From contig NZ_QKNS01000001.1 in NCBI RefSeq assembly GCF_003231285.1, positions 1,240,001 through 1,304,000 of the forward strand: a stretch of DNA of 64,000 nucleotides, written 5' to 3'. The notes under the pieces are model-generated. The model saw nothing but the letters and a program-made list of their open reading frames with translations, did not search any database and had not been told where the DNA came from. The position numbers were made by a program, and so were the translations under genes. Below, piece after piece: positions 32,577 to 41,158 of this stretch. The stretch's first letter is position 1. Every line of letters starts with the position of its first letter. This DNA is from Hymenobacter sediminis (lineage in GTDB: Bacteria; Bacteroidota; Bacteroidia; Cytophagales; Hymenobacteraceae).

Positions 32577-33341
32577 ATGCAACTTCTTCGTTCCCGTCTG
32601 GCTGCCTTAAGTCTGCTGACGGCAGTGGCCTTAGCCCCCGCCTGCCAGCGCGGCGCCTACGTGCCCAAGGCCCAGCTAGCGCCCGTTACGGCCCAGCCCG
32701 TAGGTAAGTCCATCCCTGAGGACCCTAAAGCGGCCGCTACCATTGCTCCTTACCGCCAGCGTGTGACCGAGCAGATGACGGCCGTACTGGGTCAGGCCCC
32801 GGTAGCCATAACCAAAAACGGTGGCGAGTCGCCACTAGCTAACTTTGTGGCCGATATCCAGCGGGTGCGGGCCAGCCGGGAGTTTAAGCAGCCCATAGAC
32901 CTAAGCGTGATGACCAGCGGTGGCCTGCGGGCGCCTATTCCGGCCGGAGCCGTTACCGTGGGCTCGGTGTTTGAACTCATGCCTTTCGAAAATGAACTGG
33001 TGGTGCTGGATGCCCCCGGTGCTGTAGTGCAGCAGCTCTTTGACTACGCCGCCCGCGTTAAAATGCCTGTTTCGGGTGCTACCTACACAGTTTCGGCGGA
33101 GGGTAAGCCCCAGGAGGTGCGTATCGGTAGTCAGCCCCTCGACCCATCCCGCACCTACACCATTGCCATTTCCGACTACCTGGCCGGCGGCGGCGATAAC
33201 CTAACGTTTTTCAAGGCTCTCAAGCCCCGCGGAACGGGGGTGCTGTTGCGTTCGGCTATTGTGGACTACATGCGCGAGCTTACCCAGCAAGGCAAACCTA
33301 TTGAGGCCAAAGTAGAAGGCCGGGTACGGGTGAGTAACTAA
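32577..33341 (+). CDS. 5'-nucleotidase C-terminal domain protein (lipoprotein)
   Basis: 254 residues with a signal peptide and a Cys at APAC (about 23), probably a lipoprotein. The mature part matches the C-terminal substrate-binding domain of UshA-type 5'-nucleotidases: NGGESPLANFVADI (the normal ESPLGNLVAD motif), SVMTSGGLRAPIPAG, LMPFENELVVLD and SDYLAGGGDNLTFF. The metal-binding catalytic domain is absent and is encoded by the next gene, 126 bp downstream. The two probably assemble as one enzyme in the periplasm. Here the C-terminal half precedes the N-terminal half, the reverse of the fused order. Confidence 0.9.
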   Translation: MQLLRSRLAALSLLTAVALAPACQRGAYVPKAQLAPVTAQPVGKSIPEDPKAAATIAPYRQRVTEQMTAVLGQAPVAITKNGGESPLANFVADIQRVRASREFKQPIDLSVMTSGGLRAPIPAGAVTVGSVFELMPFENELVVLDAPGAVVQQLFDYAARVKMPVSGATYTVSAEGKPQEVRIGSQPLDPSRTYTIAISDYLAGGGDNLTFFKALKPRGTGVLLRSAIVDYMRELTQQGKPIEAKVEGRVRVSN

Positions 33342-33467
33342 GCAAAAAGAGTAGCTGAGTAAATGCCTTTTGCAGCGCTATTTACGCTAGCCCAGACGGT
33401 TACTCAGCTATTTCCTCACCTAGTTGCCCTCTACTCAACCACCTCCTTACTCAGTTACTCTTCCATC

Positions 33468-34397
33468 ATGGATCGTCGCGAATTTCTGAAACATACCGGC
33501 CTGGGTGCCGCTACGCTGGGTCTGCTGGGCGTTTCGGCGCTACCCTCGGCTGCCGCCGATAAAAAGGCTACCCGCCTGACCATTCTGCATACCAACGATA
33601 TGCATTCCCGTATCGAGCCCTTTCCCGACAACGCGGCCCAGTGGGCCGGCATGGGCGGAATGGCGAAGCGCGCCACACTCATTGAGCAAATACGCAAGCA
33701 AGAGTCCAACGTGTTGCTGCTGGATTCCGGCGACATCTGGCAGGGTACGCCTTACTTTAACTTCTTTCAGGGTGAGCTGGAGTACAAGCTCATGAGCCAG
33801 ATGGCTTACGACGCCAGCACCCTTGGCAACCACGATTTCGATAATGGGCTAGAGGGCTTGCAGAAGCAACTGCCCAATGCCACCTTCCCCTTCCTGATTG
33901 CCAACTACGACTTCTCTCAAACCATCTTGGCCGGCAAGTTTCAGCCCTACAAGGTGTTCGATAAGCAGGGAATTCGGGTGGGTGTGTTTGGGCTGGGCAT
34001 TGAACTGTCTGGCCTAGTAGGCGACAAAAACTTTGGCGCCACGAAGTATCTCGACCCCGTGGCTACTGCCAAGGACATGGTAGCCAAGCTGCGCGGCCCC
34101 GAAAAGTGCGACATGGTTATCTGCCTGTCTCACTTGGGCTATAAGTACGAAGGCGCCAAGATTGATGACCGAAAACTGGCCGCCCAGGTCAGCGGCATCG
34201 ACCTGATTTTGGGTGGGCACACCCATACCTTCCTTGACCAACCCGAGCCCATTGCCAGCCCCGACGGACGCAACACCTTGGTAAACCAAGTGGGCTGGTC
34301 GGGCATCAACCTGGGTCGCCTCGATTACTCGTTTGAGCGGGGCACGCGCCAGCCTACGGTGGCCGCTACCGCCGTTGTTCCCGTACAAGCCGCGTAG
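33468..34397 (+). CDS. 5'-nucleotidase catalytic (metallophosphatase) domain protein
   Basis: 309 residues from the ATG at 33468; the frame extends upstream, but MDRREFLKHTGLGAATLGLL gives a twin-arginine-like signal peptide. The calcineurin-like site is complete: LHTNDMHSRI (Asp, His), DSGDIWQG, LGNHDFD (Asn-His catalytic pair), CLSHLG and GGHTHTF. There is no C-terminal nucleotidase domain; it is supplied by the upstream gene. Likely hydrolysis of nucleoside 5'-monophosphates or UDP-sugars. Tat export fits a metalloenzyme loaded in the cytoplasm. Confidence 0.9.
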   Translation: MDRREFLKHTGLGAATLGLLGVSALPSAAADKKATRLTILHTNDMHSRIEPFPDNAAQWAGMGGMAKRATLIEQIRKQESNVLLLDSGDIWQGTPYFNFFQGELEYKLMSQMAYDASTLGNHDFDNGLEGLQKQLPNATFPFLIANYDFSQTILAGKFQPYKVFDKQGIRVGVFGLGIELSGLVGDKNFGATKYLDPVATAKDMVAKLRGPEKCDMVICLSHLGYKYEGAKIDDRKLAAQVSGIDLILGGHTHTFLDQPEPIASPDGRNTLVNQVGWSGINLGRLDYSFERGTRQPTVAATAVVPVQAA

Positions 34398-34490
34398 GTT
34401 ACCGGGAGGGGCTCCATTGTTATGGTGGGGCCGCTCTCTGGTAAAAAGGCATAAGAAGCAAGAGTTTGGGGCGTTTTTTTGTCTCCTGAC

Positions 34491-34499
34491 TTTTCCACA
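34491..34499 (+). promoter_or_regulatory. DnaA-box-like site TTTTCCACA upstream of dnaA
   Basis: Matches the relaxed DnaA box TTWTNCACA and lies 98 nt before the dnaA ATG in a T/A-rich spacer. Only one such box was found in this spacer, so it may be for autoregulation rather than part of a full replication origin. Confidence 0.45.
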
Positions 34500-34521
34500 T
34501 TTTTGTCTCCCCCTAAAAAAA

Positions 34522-34541
34522 ACAGGCCTTCCCGGGCCTGT
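34522..34541 (-). terminator. Hairpin with T run on the minus strand, upstream of dnaA
   Basis: ACAGGCC (34522-34528) pairs with GGCCTGT (34535-34541). Read on the minus strand the stem is followed by eight T, a typical terminator, although no minus-strand gene ends here. Confidence 0.5.
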
Positions 34542-34597
34542 GGCTGGCCTGTTATTCCCCTCACCTGCACACCCGTTGCTTTTGCCCTATCTGATTG

Positions 34598-36097
34598 ATG
34601 CTGAAGGATTGTCGAACCGTATGGGCCAACTGTCTTCGCGTCATCAAGGCAACAATTGGTGAGCAGAGCTTCCGGACGTGGTTTCAACCCATTGTGCCGG
34701 TGCAGCTCCACAATAACGTTTTATTGATACAGGTGCCCAGCACCTATTTCTACGAGTTTCTGGAGGAGCACTATGTAGAGGAGCTCAAGCGTGCCATCCA
34801 CCAGGAACTGGGCCCGGAGGGTCGGTTGGAGTACAGTATTGTCGTGGACCAGGGCAATGCCCAGCAGAAGCCGCGCACCCTTAACCTGCCTACCACCCGC
34901 AAAACGGCTGGTCCGGCTACGGTAGCCACGCACGCGGCTACCTCCATGGCGGCCAGTGCCATGACTGCCTCGGCCCGGAACACGGCCGCCGCCTCGGTAG
35001 CGCCAGCCCCGGCACCGCCTACCCTGCGTAACCCCTTCGAAGCCAGCAAAACTATTGAGCGCGACTACCTTAAGTCGCAGTTGAATACTACGTACACCTT
35101 CGAGAATTATATTGAGGGGGACTGTAACCGCCTGGCCCGCTCGGCGGGTTTGGCCGTGGCGAACAAACCCGGTACTACCTCCTTTAACCCTTTGATGGTG
35201 TACGGAGGGGTAGGGCTAGGCAAGACGCACCTGGTGCAGGCCATTGGCAACCACATCAAGGCGACCAACGTCGACAAGTTTGTGCTGTACGTGTCGGCGG
35301 AGAAGTTTACGAATCAGTTTATTGAAAGCCTGCGCTCCAATGCTGTGCAGGATTTTGCCAATTTCTACCTGCTGGTAGATATCCTGATTCTGGACGACGT
35401 GCAGTTCCTGTCGGGCAAGGACAAGACTCAGGAAATGTTCTTCCACATCTTCAACCACCTGCACCAAGCGGGCAAGCAGATTGTGATGACCTCCGACCGG
35501 CCGCCCCGCGACTTGGTGGGCCTGGAAGACCGTTTGCTTTCCCGCTTTAAGTGGGGCCTGACTGCCGACCTGCAAAGCCCCGACTTTGAGACGCGCATGG
35601 CCATCATCCAAAACAAAATGCAGCAGGATGGCATCGACATTCCGCCGCAGGTAGTGGAGTATCTGGCTCACTCAGTGAATACCAACGTGCGGGAGCTGGA
35701 AGGTGTACTGATTTCGCTGGTGGCCCAGAGTAGCCTCAACCGCCGCGAGATTGACCTGGAAATGGCCAAGCAGGCGCTACGCCACATCATTGAGGAAGTG
35801 GAGGCCGAAGTAAACCTCGACTTTATTCAGAAAACCTGCGCCGAATACTTTGGCGTGCCGCTGGACCTGTTGAAAGCTAAAACTCGCAAGAAAGAGGTGG
35901 TAACGGCCCGGCAGGTAGCCATGTACTTCGCCAAGGAGCACACTACGCACTCCCTGAAAAGCATTGGGCATCACTTCGGTGGGCGCGACCATAGCACCGT
36001 CATCCACTCCGTGCAGACGGTTTCAGACCTGATCGACTCCGATAAAGCCTTCCGGGGTACCATTGCGGAGCTACGGAAGAAATTCGCCGGAAAGTAG
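34598..36097 (+). CDS. dnaA: Chromosomal replication initiator protein DnaA
   Basis: 499 residues from the ATG at 34598 (a TTG directly before it is less likely). Domain I is seen at the N-terminus (TIGEQSFRTWFQPIVPV), then an Ala/Thr/Pro-rich linker (about 90-150). The AAA+ domain has Walker A GGVGLGKT at 203-210, Walker B LILDDVQFLSG and sensor 1 IVMTSDRPP. Domain IV carries the DNA-binding signature GGRDHSTVIHSV. The protein binds DnaA boxes and melts the origin. It is a single gene; dnaN, which often follows dnaA elsewhere, is not next to it. Confidence 0.98.
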   Translation: MLKDCRTVWANCLRVIKATIGEQSFRTWFQPIVPVQLHNNVLLIQVPSTYFYEFLEEHYVEELKRAIHQELGPEGRLEYSIVVDQGNAQQKPRTLNLPTTRKTAGPATVATHAATSMAASAMTASARNTAAASVAPAPAPPTLRNPFEASKTIERDYLKSQLNTTYTFENYIEGDCNRLARSAGLAVANKPGTTSFNPLMVYGGVGLGKTHLVQAIGNHIKATNVDKFVLYVSAEKFTNQFIESLRSNAVQDFANFYLLVDILILDDVQFLSGKDKTQEMFFHIFNHLHQAGKQIVMTSDRPPRDLVGLEDRLLSRFKWGLTADLQSPDFETRMAIIQNKMQQDGIDIPPQVVEYLAHSVNTNVRELEGVLISLVAQSSLNRREIDLEMAKQALRHIIEEVEAEVNLDFIQKTCAEYFGVPLDLLKAKTRKKEVVTARQVAMYFAKEHTTHSLKSIGHHFGGRDHSTVIHSVQTVSDLIDSDKAFRGTIAELRKKFAGK

Positions 36098-36104
36098 ATT
36101 GTAC

Positions 36105-36169
36105 ATTCCTACCCCCAAGAAAAAGCCCAACCGGTACTACCGGTTGGGCTTTTTCTTGGGGGTAGGAAT
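36105..36169. terminator. 30-bp perfect hairpin after dnaA
   Basis: Arms 36105-36134 and 36140-36169, loop TACTA. It lies between dnaA (+) and the membrane protein gene (-), with A and T tracts inside the arms. Confidence 0.8.
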
Positions 36170-36296
36170 ATTTACCTGAGGCCTTGCCTAGTGGGGCCCA
36201 AGAGGAGCCCGACCGGTAGCTTCGTGCTGATATCTGCCGAGGGTTTAGGCAGATGCAAGGGGTAGGCGAAGCTGGTGCAGAAAGGGGCGGGTACGC

Positions 36297-36779
36297 CTAT
36301 GCTTGGGTATCGCGCAGGTCGATGTTGTGCTTGGCGGCGAAGGCTCTCACCTGCTCGCGCATGAGACGCTTGCGCTTAGCACCTTTCACTTGGCGTAGAC
36401 TCATGGCGTAGGTGCCGCCTTCCTTGAGCAGCACGCGCAGTTGCTGCGGCACTAGCTCCAGGCTAGCAATGCCCTCGGCTGGGAAAGCCTGCTTGGGCCG
36501 GAACAGTCCGTCCTTATGCACAATGTAGGCGGGCGTAAACTCTAAGTAGCTCTGCGTTCCAAACACCGGCGCATTGTGTACTAGCACGTAGCCCAAATAA
36601 ATTAAGCTGAACACCAGGAATACGTAGTGCAGAAAATGCATGTCGCTGGCTCCCTCGCCCGTTACGATGAGCGCCACCGTGTAGGCAATCCAGAGCAAAC
36701 CCAGGAAAAGCTGGCCTAGAAACGGGATGCGCTGGGTGTTGGCGGGCTGAAGACGAATGCGGGTAGAGTTGGGATGCAT
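36297..36779 (-). CDS. Small membrane protein with PH-like cytosolic part
   Basis: 160 residues. Two hydrophobic segments (FLGQLFLGLLWIAYTVALIV and HFLHYVFLVFSLIYLGYVLV) span about 20-70. A C-terminal domain follows with YLEFTPAYIVHKDGLF, LELVPQQLRVLLKEGG and a basic end (KGAKRKRLMREQVRAF). The layout resembles bacterial PH-domain-like membrane proteins, but the similarity is weak. Function unknown. It is convergent with dnaA, beyond the 36105 hairpin. Confidence 0.65.
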   Translation of the reverse strand: MHPNSTRIRLQPANTQRIPFLGQLFLGLLWIAYTVALIVTGEGASDMHFLHYVFLVFSLIYLGYVLVHNAPVFGTQSYLEFTPAYIVHKDGLFRPKQAFPAEGIASLELVPQQLRVLLKEGGTYAMSLRQVKGAKRKRLMREQVRAFAAKHNIDLRDTQA

Positions 36780-36924
36780 AAGGGCGTTGAAGTCGCTGAG
36801 ACTCGCAAAAGTAAGGAGTTCAGCTTTCGTTGTTTGCTTTTCGCGCTTCGTTTTACATTTTCGCCAGCCGGTGGGGTAGGCTAGGGGTAAGTCGAGGTGA
36901 GAAAGCTAACAACGGATGGCAGGT

Positions 36925-37353
36925 TTATTTCAGCGTAGCTGAGGCCAGCTCCATTTCCGGTACGGCACTGAGCACCTGCGAAACAGGGCATTTTGCCTTA
37001 GCTGTTTGGGCATATTGCTGAAATTCCTCTTGCGAGATGCCTTCAACCTCGCCCTCCGTGGTCAGGCTGATCTTCACGATTTTGGGCACCTCGCCGGAGG
37101 TATCCAGCGTCACCTTCGACTCAGTGCGGATCTGTTTTACCTGCTTGCCGTCTTTGGTCAGAATGCTGGTCAGGAACATGGTGTAGCAGCCGGCGTGGGC
37201 CGCCCCAATCAGCTCTTCGGGGTTCGTGCCTTTCTGCCCTTCAAAGCGGGCGCCCACAGAATACGGGGCCGATACCGTGCCGCTTTGGGTAGTAATAGTG
37301 CCGCTGCCTTTGATGTCGCCGTTCCATTCGGCGTTGCCACGCTGGTTGATCAT
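36925..37353 (-). CDS. OsmC/Ohr-family peroxiredoxin
   Basis: 142 residues from the ATG at 37353; the longer frame to 37437 adds 28 non-matching residues. The redox-active pair is clear: one Cys in GAAHAGCYTMFL and the second in KAKCPVSQVL, as in OsmC and Ohr, which reduce organic hydroperoxides with dihydrolipoamide-type thiols. The N-terminus (RGNAEWNGDIKGSGTITT) and FEGQKGTNPEEL place it in the OsmC branch. Cytoplasmic, stress-related. Confidence 0.93.
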   Translation of the reverse strand: MINQRGNAEWNGDIKGSGTITTQSGTVSAPYSVGARFEGQKGTNPEELIGAAHAGCYTMFLTSILTKDGKQVKQIRTESKVTLDTSGEVPKIVKISLTTEGEVEGISQEEFQQYAQTAKAKCPVSQVLSAVPEMELASATLK

Positions 37354-37457
37354 GAGATGAGGTAATGAAGAGTGAAGAAGTAAACTTGTGTGCTTCCTAC
37401 GAAAATAAGCGACTAAGGATAAGCTCAGGGGTAGCAAACCCGTGTGGCAGCAGCTAG

Positions 37458-37465
37458 TACCTTTG
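37458..37465 (+). promoter_or_regulatory. -7 promoter box TACCTTTG
   Basis: Exact TAnnTTTG, 64 nt upstream of the GH3 gene start; no clear -33 box. Confidence 0.45.
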
Positions 37466-37529
37466 AGTTCCTTCTTTAGCCAGAAGGCAAACCCTGTTCA
37501 CGCTTCCTCCACTTCTCTCCTCAGCATCC

Positions 37530-39023
37530 ATGGGCCTGAAATCTACTCTGAGCCGGCCGTTGGCCGCTTTCGTTGCCCGTCAGTACCAACAGTGGCAGCA
37601 AGACCCCATCGGCACCCAGCAACGGTTGCTTCAGGTGCTGCTGGCCCAGGGGCAGCGTACGGCCTTCGGCCACGACCATCACTTTGCCAGCATCCGGACA
37701 ACTCAGGATTTTGCCTGGCAGGTGCCCGTGCGCGACTATGAGGGCCTCAGCCCTTACTTCAACCGGGTGAAGGCGGGGGAGCCCGATGTACTGTGGCCCG
37801 GCAAGCCCCTCTATCTGGCCAAAACCAGCGGTACTACCTCCGGTGCCAAGTACATCCCGATTACCAAAGACAGCATTCCGAACCACATCAACGGCGCGCG
37901 CGATGCCCTGCTTCACTACGTGCACGCCACCGGCAAAAGTCGCTTCCTGGATGGCAAACTGATTTTCCTGTCGGGCTCCCCGGAGCTGGAAACCGTGGCG
38001 GGTATTCACACCGGGCGTCTCTCGGGCATTGCCAACCACCATGTGCCCGCCTACCTGCGCCGCAACCAGCTGCCCAGCTACCAAACCAACATCATCGAGG
38101 ATTGGGAAACCAAGCTCGACCGAATTGTGGAGGAAACGCTACCCCAGCCCATGTCCCTGATTTCGGGCATTCCGCCTTGGGTGCAGATGTACTTTGATAG
38201 GATTGTAGCGCGCACGGGCCGGCCGGTAGGGGAGGTGTTTCCGCAGTTCGATTTGTTTGTGTACGGGGGCGTCAACTTCGAACCCTACCGTAAAAAGCTG
38301 TTCGAAACCATTGGCCGACCCGTGGACAGCATTGAGCTGTTTCCAGCTTCCGAAGGTTTCCTGGCTTTCCAGGATGAGCCCGGCAACCCTGGTTTGCTTC
38401 TGCTCCTGAACGCAGGCATTTTCTTCGAGTTTATTCCGGCCGAGCGGTTTTTTGAGAAGTGCCCACCCCGCCTGACCCTGGCCGATGTGGAACTGGATAA
38501 AAACTACGCTCTGGTGCTTAGCTCCAACGCTGGCCTCTGGGGCTACAGCATCGGCGACACGGTGCGCTTTACTCAGAAATACCCGTTCCGCGTCGTCGTG
38601 ACGGGCCGCATTAAACATTTCCTTTCCGCTTTCGGCGAGCATGTCATCGGGGAAGAGGTAGAGCAAACCCTCCGCGAGGCTATGCAGCAACATCCCGAGG
38701 TAGAGGTGGTAGAATTCACGGTGGCCCCCCGCGTGAGCGACGACCCCGCCGTGCCTTCCCGCCACGAGTGGCTGATTGAGTTTGCCCGCCCGCCCCACGA
38801 TGCCGCCGCCTTCGCCGCTGCTCTCGATACCGGCCTTCGCCGCCGCAACGTGTATTATGATGACCTACTGAGTGGTAACATCCTGGCGCCGCTGCAACTC
38901 ACACCGCTGTCGGCAGGGGCCTTCCAGCGTTACATGAAAAGCCTGGGCAAGCTCGGCGGCCAGAATAAAGTGCCGAGGCTGAGCAATGATAGAGGGGTAG
39001 CCGAAGGGTTACTAAGCAGCTAA
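37530..39023 (+). CDS. GH3 auxin-responsive-promoter-family acyl-adenylating enzyme
   Basis: 497 residues. The ANL-type adenylation signature is in YLAKTSGTTSGAKYIP, and the GH3 pattern continues with SGIPPWVQMYFDRI, FVYGGVNFEPYRK and YSIGDTVRFTQ. Plant GH3 enzymes adenylate hormone acids and join them to amino acids. Bacterial members of this family are widespread in Bacteroidota, but their substrates are largely unknown. There is no signal peptide, so it is cytoplasmic. The stop overlaps the start of the next gene (TAATG), and a HAD gene follows, giving a compact three-gene operon. Confidence 0.85.
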   Translation: MGLKSTLSRPLAAFVARQYQQWQQDPIGTQQRLLQVLLAQGQRTAFGHDHHFASIRTTQDFAWQVPVRDYEGLSPYFNRVKAGEPDVLWPGKPLYLAKTSGTTSGAKYIPITKDSIPNHINGARDALLHYVHATGKSRFLDGKLIFLSGSPELETVAGIHTGRLSGIANHHVPAYLRRNQLPSYQTNIIEDWETKLDRIVEETLPQPMSLISGIPPWVQMYFDRIVARTGRPVGEVFPQFDLFVYGGVNFEPYRKKLFETIGRPVDSIELFPASEGFLAFQDEPGNPGLLLLLNAGIFFEFIPAERFFEKCPPRLTLADVELDKNYALVLSSNAGLWGYSIGDTVRFTQKYPFRVVVTGRIKHFLSAFGEHVIGEEVEQTLREAMQQHPEVEVVEFTVAPRVSDDPAVPSRHEWLIEFARPPHDAAAFAAALDTGLRRRNVYYDDLLSGNILAPLQLTPLSAGAFQRYMKSLGKLGGQNKVPRLSNDRGVAEGLLSS

Positions 39024-39340
39024 TGATGCGTGCGGTGAATCTGGTTGTAGCGGTAGGGCTAGGGTTGTTGATGCTTCTCCTGGCAGCCTGCTTTTTTCTG
39101 GGTTCTCAGGAGCAACACGCTCAGTTGCTGGCGGAGCAAAGGTGGACTACCTTCTGGGAGCGTTGGTACGGCTTTAGCGCGTTAGGCTTGCTAGGGGCTG
39201 GCGTATGGTGGATTATTAATTTGGTTTTGGTAATAACGAAGGGGGTGCGTGATGTAGCGTTAGGCCGAACTGCCTGGATACTTGCCCTCAGCCCCGTATG
39301 TGGAGCCTTGCTAGGCACCATTTTCTTCTGCTGGACCTAG
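39023..39340 (+). CDS. Small three-helix membrane protein
   Basis: 105 residues with three hydrophobic segments (LVVAVGLGLLMLLLAACFF, ALGLLGAGVWWIINLVLVI and ILALSPVCGALLGTIFF). No known domain. Its start overlaps the GH3 stop by one base, and its stop is one base before the HAD gene, so it is translated from the same message. Role unknown. Confidence 0.7.
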   Translation: MMRAVNLVVAVGLGLLMLLLAACFFLGSQEQHAQLLAEQRWTTFWERWYGFSALGLLGAGVWWIINLVLVITKGVRDVALGRTAWILALSPVCGALLGTIFFCWT

Positions 39341-39341
39341 A

Positions 39342-39809
39342 ATGCGCCTTGCTTTCGACCTCGACAATACGCTGGTTCAGAACAACCATGCATTTCCACT
39401 GGAACGGCCCCGCTGGCCGCTACTGGCCGGTTTGCTCGGTGACGAAGGACTGCGCCAGGGAATAATGGAAGTTGTTGCCTTTTGCCGGGCGCAGGGGTGG
39501 GAAGTATGGGTGTACACTACCTCTTACCGAAGTGTGTGGCATATCCGACGGCTGTTTTGGTTGCACGGCATCTGGTTAGATGGCGTCGTCAATCAGCAGC
39601 GCCACAATCGAGAAGTGCGGGTACGCTGTACCAAGCACCCGCCCACATTCGGTATTGACTTGCTTGTGGATGACTCCGAAGGGGTGCGACTGGAAGGGGA
39701 GCGGTACGGATTTCGGGTTGTGGTGGTTCCGCCCGAGGCTCTGGATTGGGTAGCCACTGTGCAGGCAGCTGTGCAACGACACCAAGAAGGAAACGGAGAG
39801 AAAAACTAG
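39342..39809 (+). CDS. HAD-superfamily hydrolase
   Basis: 155 residues, a small HAD protein with a minimal cap. Motif I is FDLDNTLVQ with Asp6 and Asp8, motif II is the Thr-Ser in VYTTSYR, and a late acidic pair LVDDSEG is motif IV. Expected to be a phosphatase acting on a small molecule. It is the last gene of the GH3 operon, so it may process a phosphorylated relative of the GH3 substrate; that is an inference from position. Confidence 0.8.
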   Translation: MRLAFDLDNTLVQNNHAFPLERPRWPLLAGLLGDEGLRQGIMEVVAFCRAQGWEVWVYTTSYRSVWHIRRLFWLHGIWLDGVVNQQRHNREVRVRCTKHPPTFGIDLLVDDSEGVRLEGERYGFRVVVVPPEALDWVATVQAAVQRHQEGNGEKN

Positions 39810-39851
39810 AAAACGTAATTTGGCCCTGCGTCACGTTCTCCTTTCCATTCT

Positions 39852-40697
39852 ATGCGTCTACTTTTTCTCGTTCTGTTACATGCTCTGCTGTGGAGCCACC
39901 CAATCGTTGCACGACAAGCTGGGCTGCCGCTACGCGTGGCTACCTACAACTTGCGCCTGAACGTAGCCAGCGACGGAATCAATGCCTGGCCTAACCGTAA
40001 GGAGATGGTGAAAAGCCTGGTGCGCTACCACAACTTTGATGTGTTTGGCACCCAGGAAGGCTTCCGCGGCCAACTGACGGATGTAGCGGAACTACCCGAA
40101 TATGCTTTTGTGGGCCACGGCCGCGACGATGGAAAAGAAGCGGGCGAGCATTCCGCCATCTTCTATAAGAAAAGCCGCCTTCAGCTTCTGCAAACCGGTG
40201 ACTTCTGGCTGAGCCAGACCCCCAACGTTCCTTCCAAAGGGTGGGATGCCAAGTGCTGCAACCGCATCTGCACCTGGGCCAAGTTCAAGGACCTCAGCAC
40301 GAAAAAGGAGTTCTATTTCTTCAGCGTCCATTTCGACCACGAAGGGGTAGAAGCCCGTCGGCAATCGGGCCTGCTGATGGTGCAGAAGATCAAGGAAATT
40401 GCGAAAGATGCGCCCGTTATCTGCGTCGGCGACTTCAACTCTATCCCCGATACAGAGCAGATTCAGGCCATGCAAACCCTGCTTGCGGATTCTTTCCGCG
40501 CTACCAAGCAGCCCGCTTATGGTCCCGTGGGTACCTTCACTGGGTTCAAGCTCGACGCCCCCCTGACTGACCGGATCGACTACATCTTCGTGAGCAAGCA
40601 ATTTAGCGTGCTCGACTACGCCGTACTCACTGATTCTATGCGCGGCCTTTATCCCTCTGACCACTTTCCAGTGGTAGTGAACATGGTGATGCAGTAG
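39852..40697 (+). CDS. Exported endonuclease/exonuclease/phosphatase-family protein
   Basis: 281 residues with a signal peptide ending IVAR or nearby (about 20). EEP-fold markers: VATYNLRLN, GTQEGFRGQL (Mg-binding Glu), FSVHFDHEG, VGDFNSIPD (Asp-Asn) and a terminal SDHFPVV (catalytic Asp-His). Members include secreted nucleases and sphingomyelinase-like or inositol phosphatases; substrate not determined. It lies 42 bp after the HAD gene and might be co-transcribed, but it has room for its own promoter. Confidence 0.87.
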   Translation: MRLLFLVLLHALLWSHPIVARQAGLPLRVATYNLRLNVASDGINAWPNRKEMVKSLVRYHNFDVFGTQEGFRGQLTDVAELPEYAFVGHGRDDGKEAGEHSAIFYKKSRLQLLQTGDFWLSQTPNVPSKGWDAKCCNRICTWAKFKDLSTKKEFYFFSVHFDHEGVEARRQSGLLMVQKIKEIAKDAPVICVGDFNSIPDTEQIQAMQTLLADSFRATKQPAYGPVGTFTGFKLDAPLTDRIDYIFVSKQFSVLDYAVLTDSMRGLYPSDHFPVVVNMVMQ

Positions 40698-40726
40698 AGG
40701 CACTAGAACAGGAAAAAATATAAGGA

Positions 40727-41158
40727 ATGATACTGCCTAAAATTTATAAAAACCAGCATTTAGTTCTAGGCGCTTCTTACAATGCTCCTAGCGTTAATCA
40801 ATTTCCAAACATTGATCAAATAGCAAGTGAAACGAGGATACTACCAGAAGATGTGTTACAAGCTGCTTATTTACTAAATATGAATGGTCTGGTTCATATA
40901 CAAAGAGAGAAGACCCCATTTATAGTTGTTTGTTCACCTGAAGGGGCAAAAGCTTTTTTAAGTAGAAAGCTCTTAGAAGATGGTAAAGAAAAAGGGAAGG
41001 CAAATCTTTTAAGGTGGGCGCAAATATTAGGTATAGCTGTAGCATCCTTTATAAGTGTTGCTACTTATATTAATAATCTAATAAAGACAAACGAAAATAC
41101 TTCTCGAATTAAAGAGTTAGAAATGAAGGTGTATGGACAGAGTGAAAAAGACCGGTAA
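40727..41158 (+). CDS. AT-rich orphan protein: winged-helix-like part plus membrane anchor
   Basis: 143 residues. The N-terminal half resembles a small winged helix (ILPEDVLQAAYLLNMNGLVH, then KTPFIVVCSPEGAKAFLS). A basic stretch and one hydrophobic segment follow (WAQILGIAVASFISVATYI, about 97-116), and then a short coiled tail. The gene is AT-rich with Lys/Ile/Asn codons unlike both neighbours, suggesting recent transfer. Its stop overlaps the start of the next, GC-rich gene (TAATG). I do not recognise the family. Confidence 0.6.
   Translation: MILPKIYKNQHLVLGASYNAPSVNQFPNIDQIASETRILPEDVLQAAYLLNMNGLVHIQREKTPFIVVCSPEGAKAFLSRKLLEDGKEKGKANLLRWAQILGIAVASFISVATYINNLIKTNENTSRIKELEMKVYGQSEKDR

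Noticed and set aside
34398..34597. Full replication origin upstream of dnaA
   Set aside because: Only one convincing DnaA box and no clear array of boxes; kept as a single candidate site.
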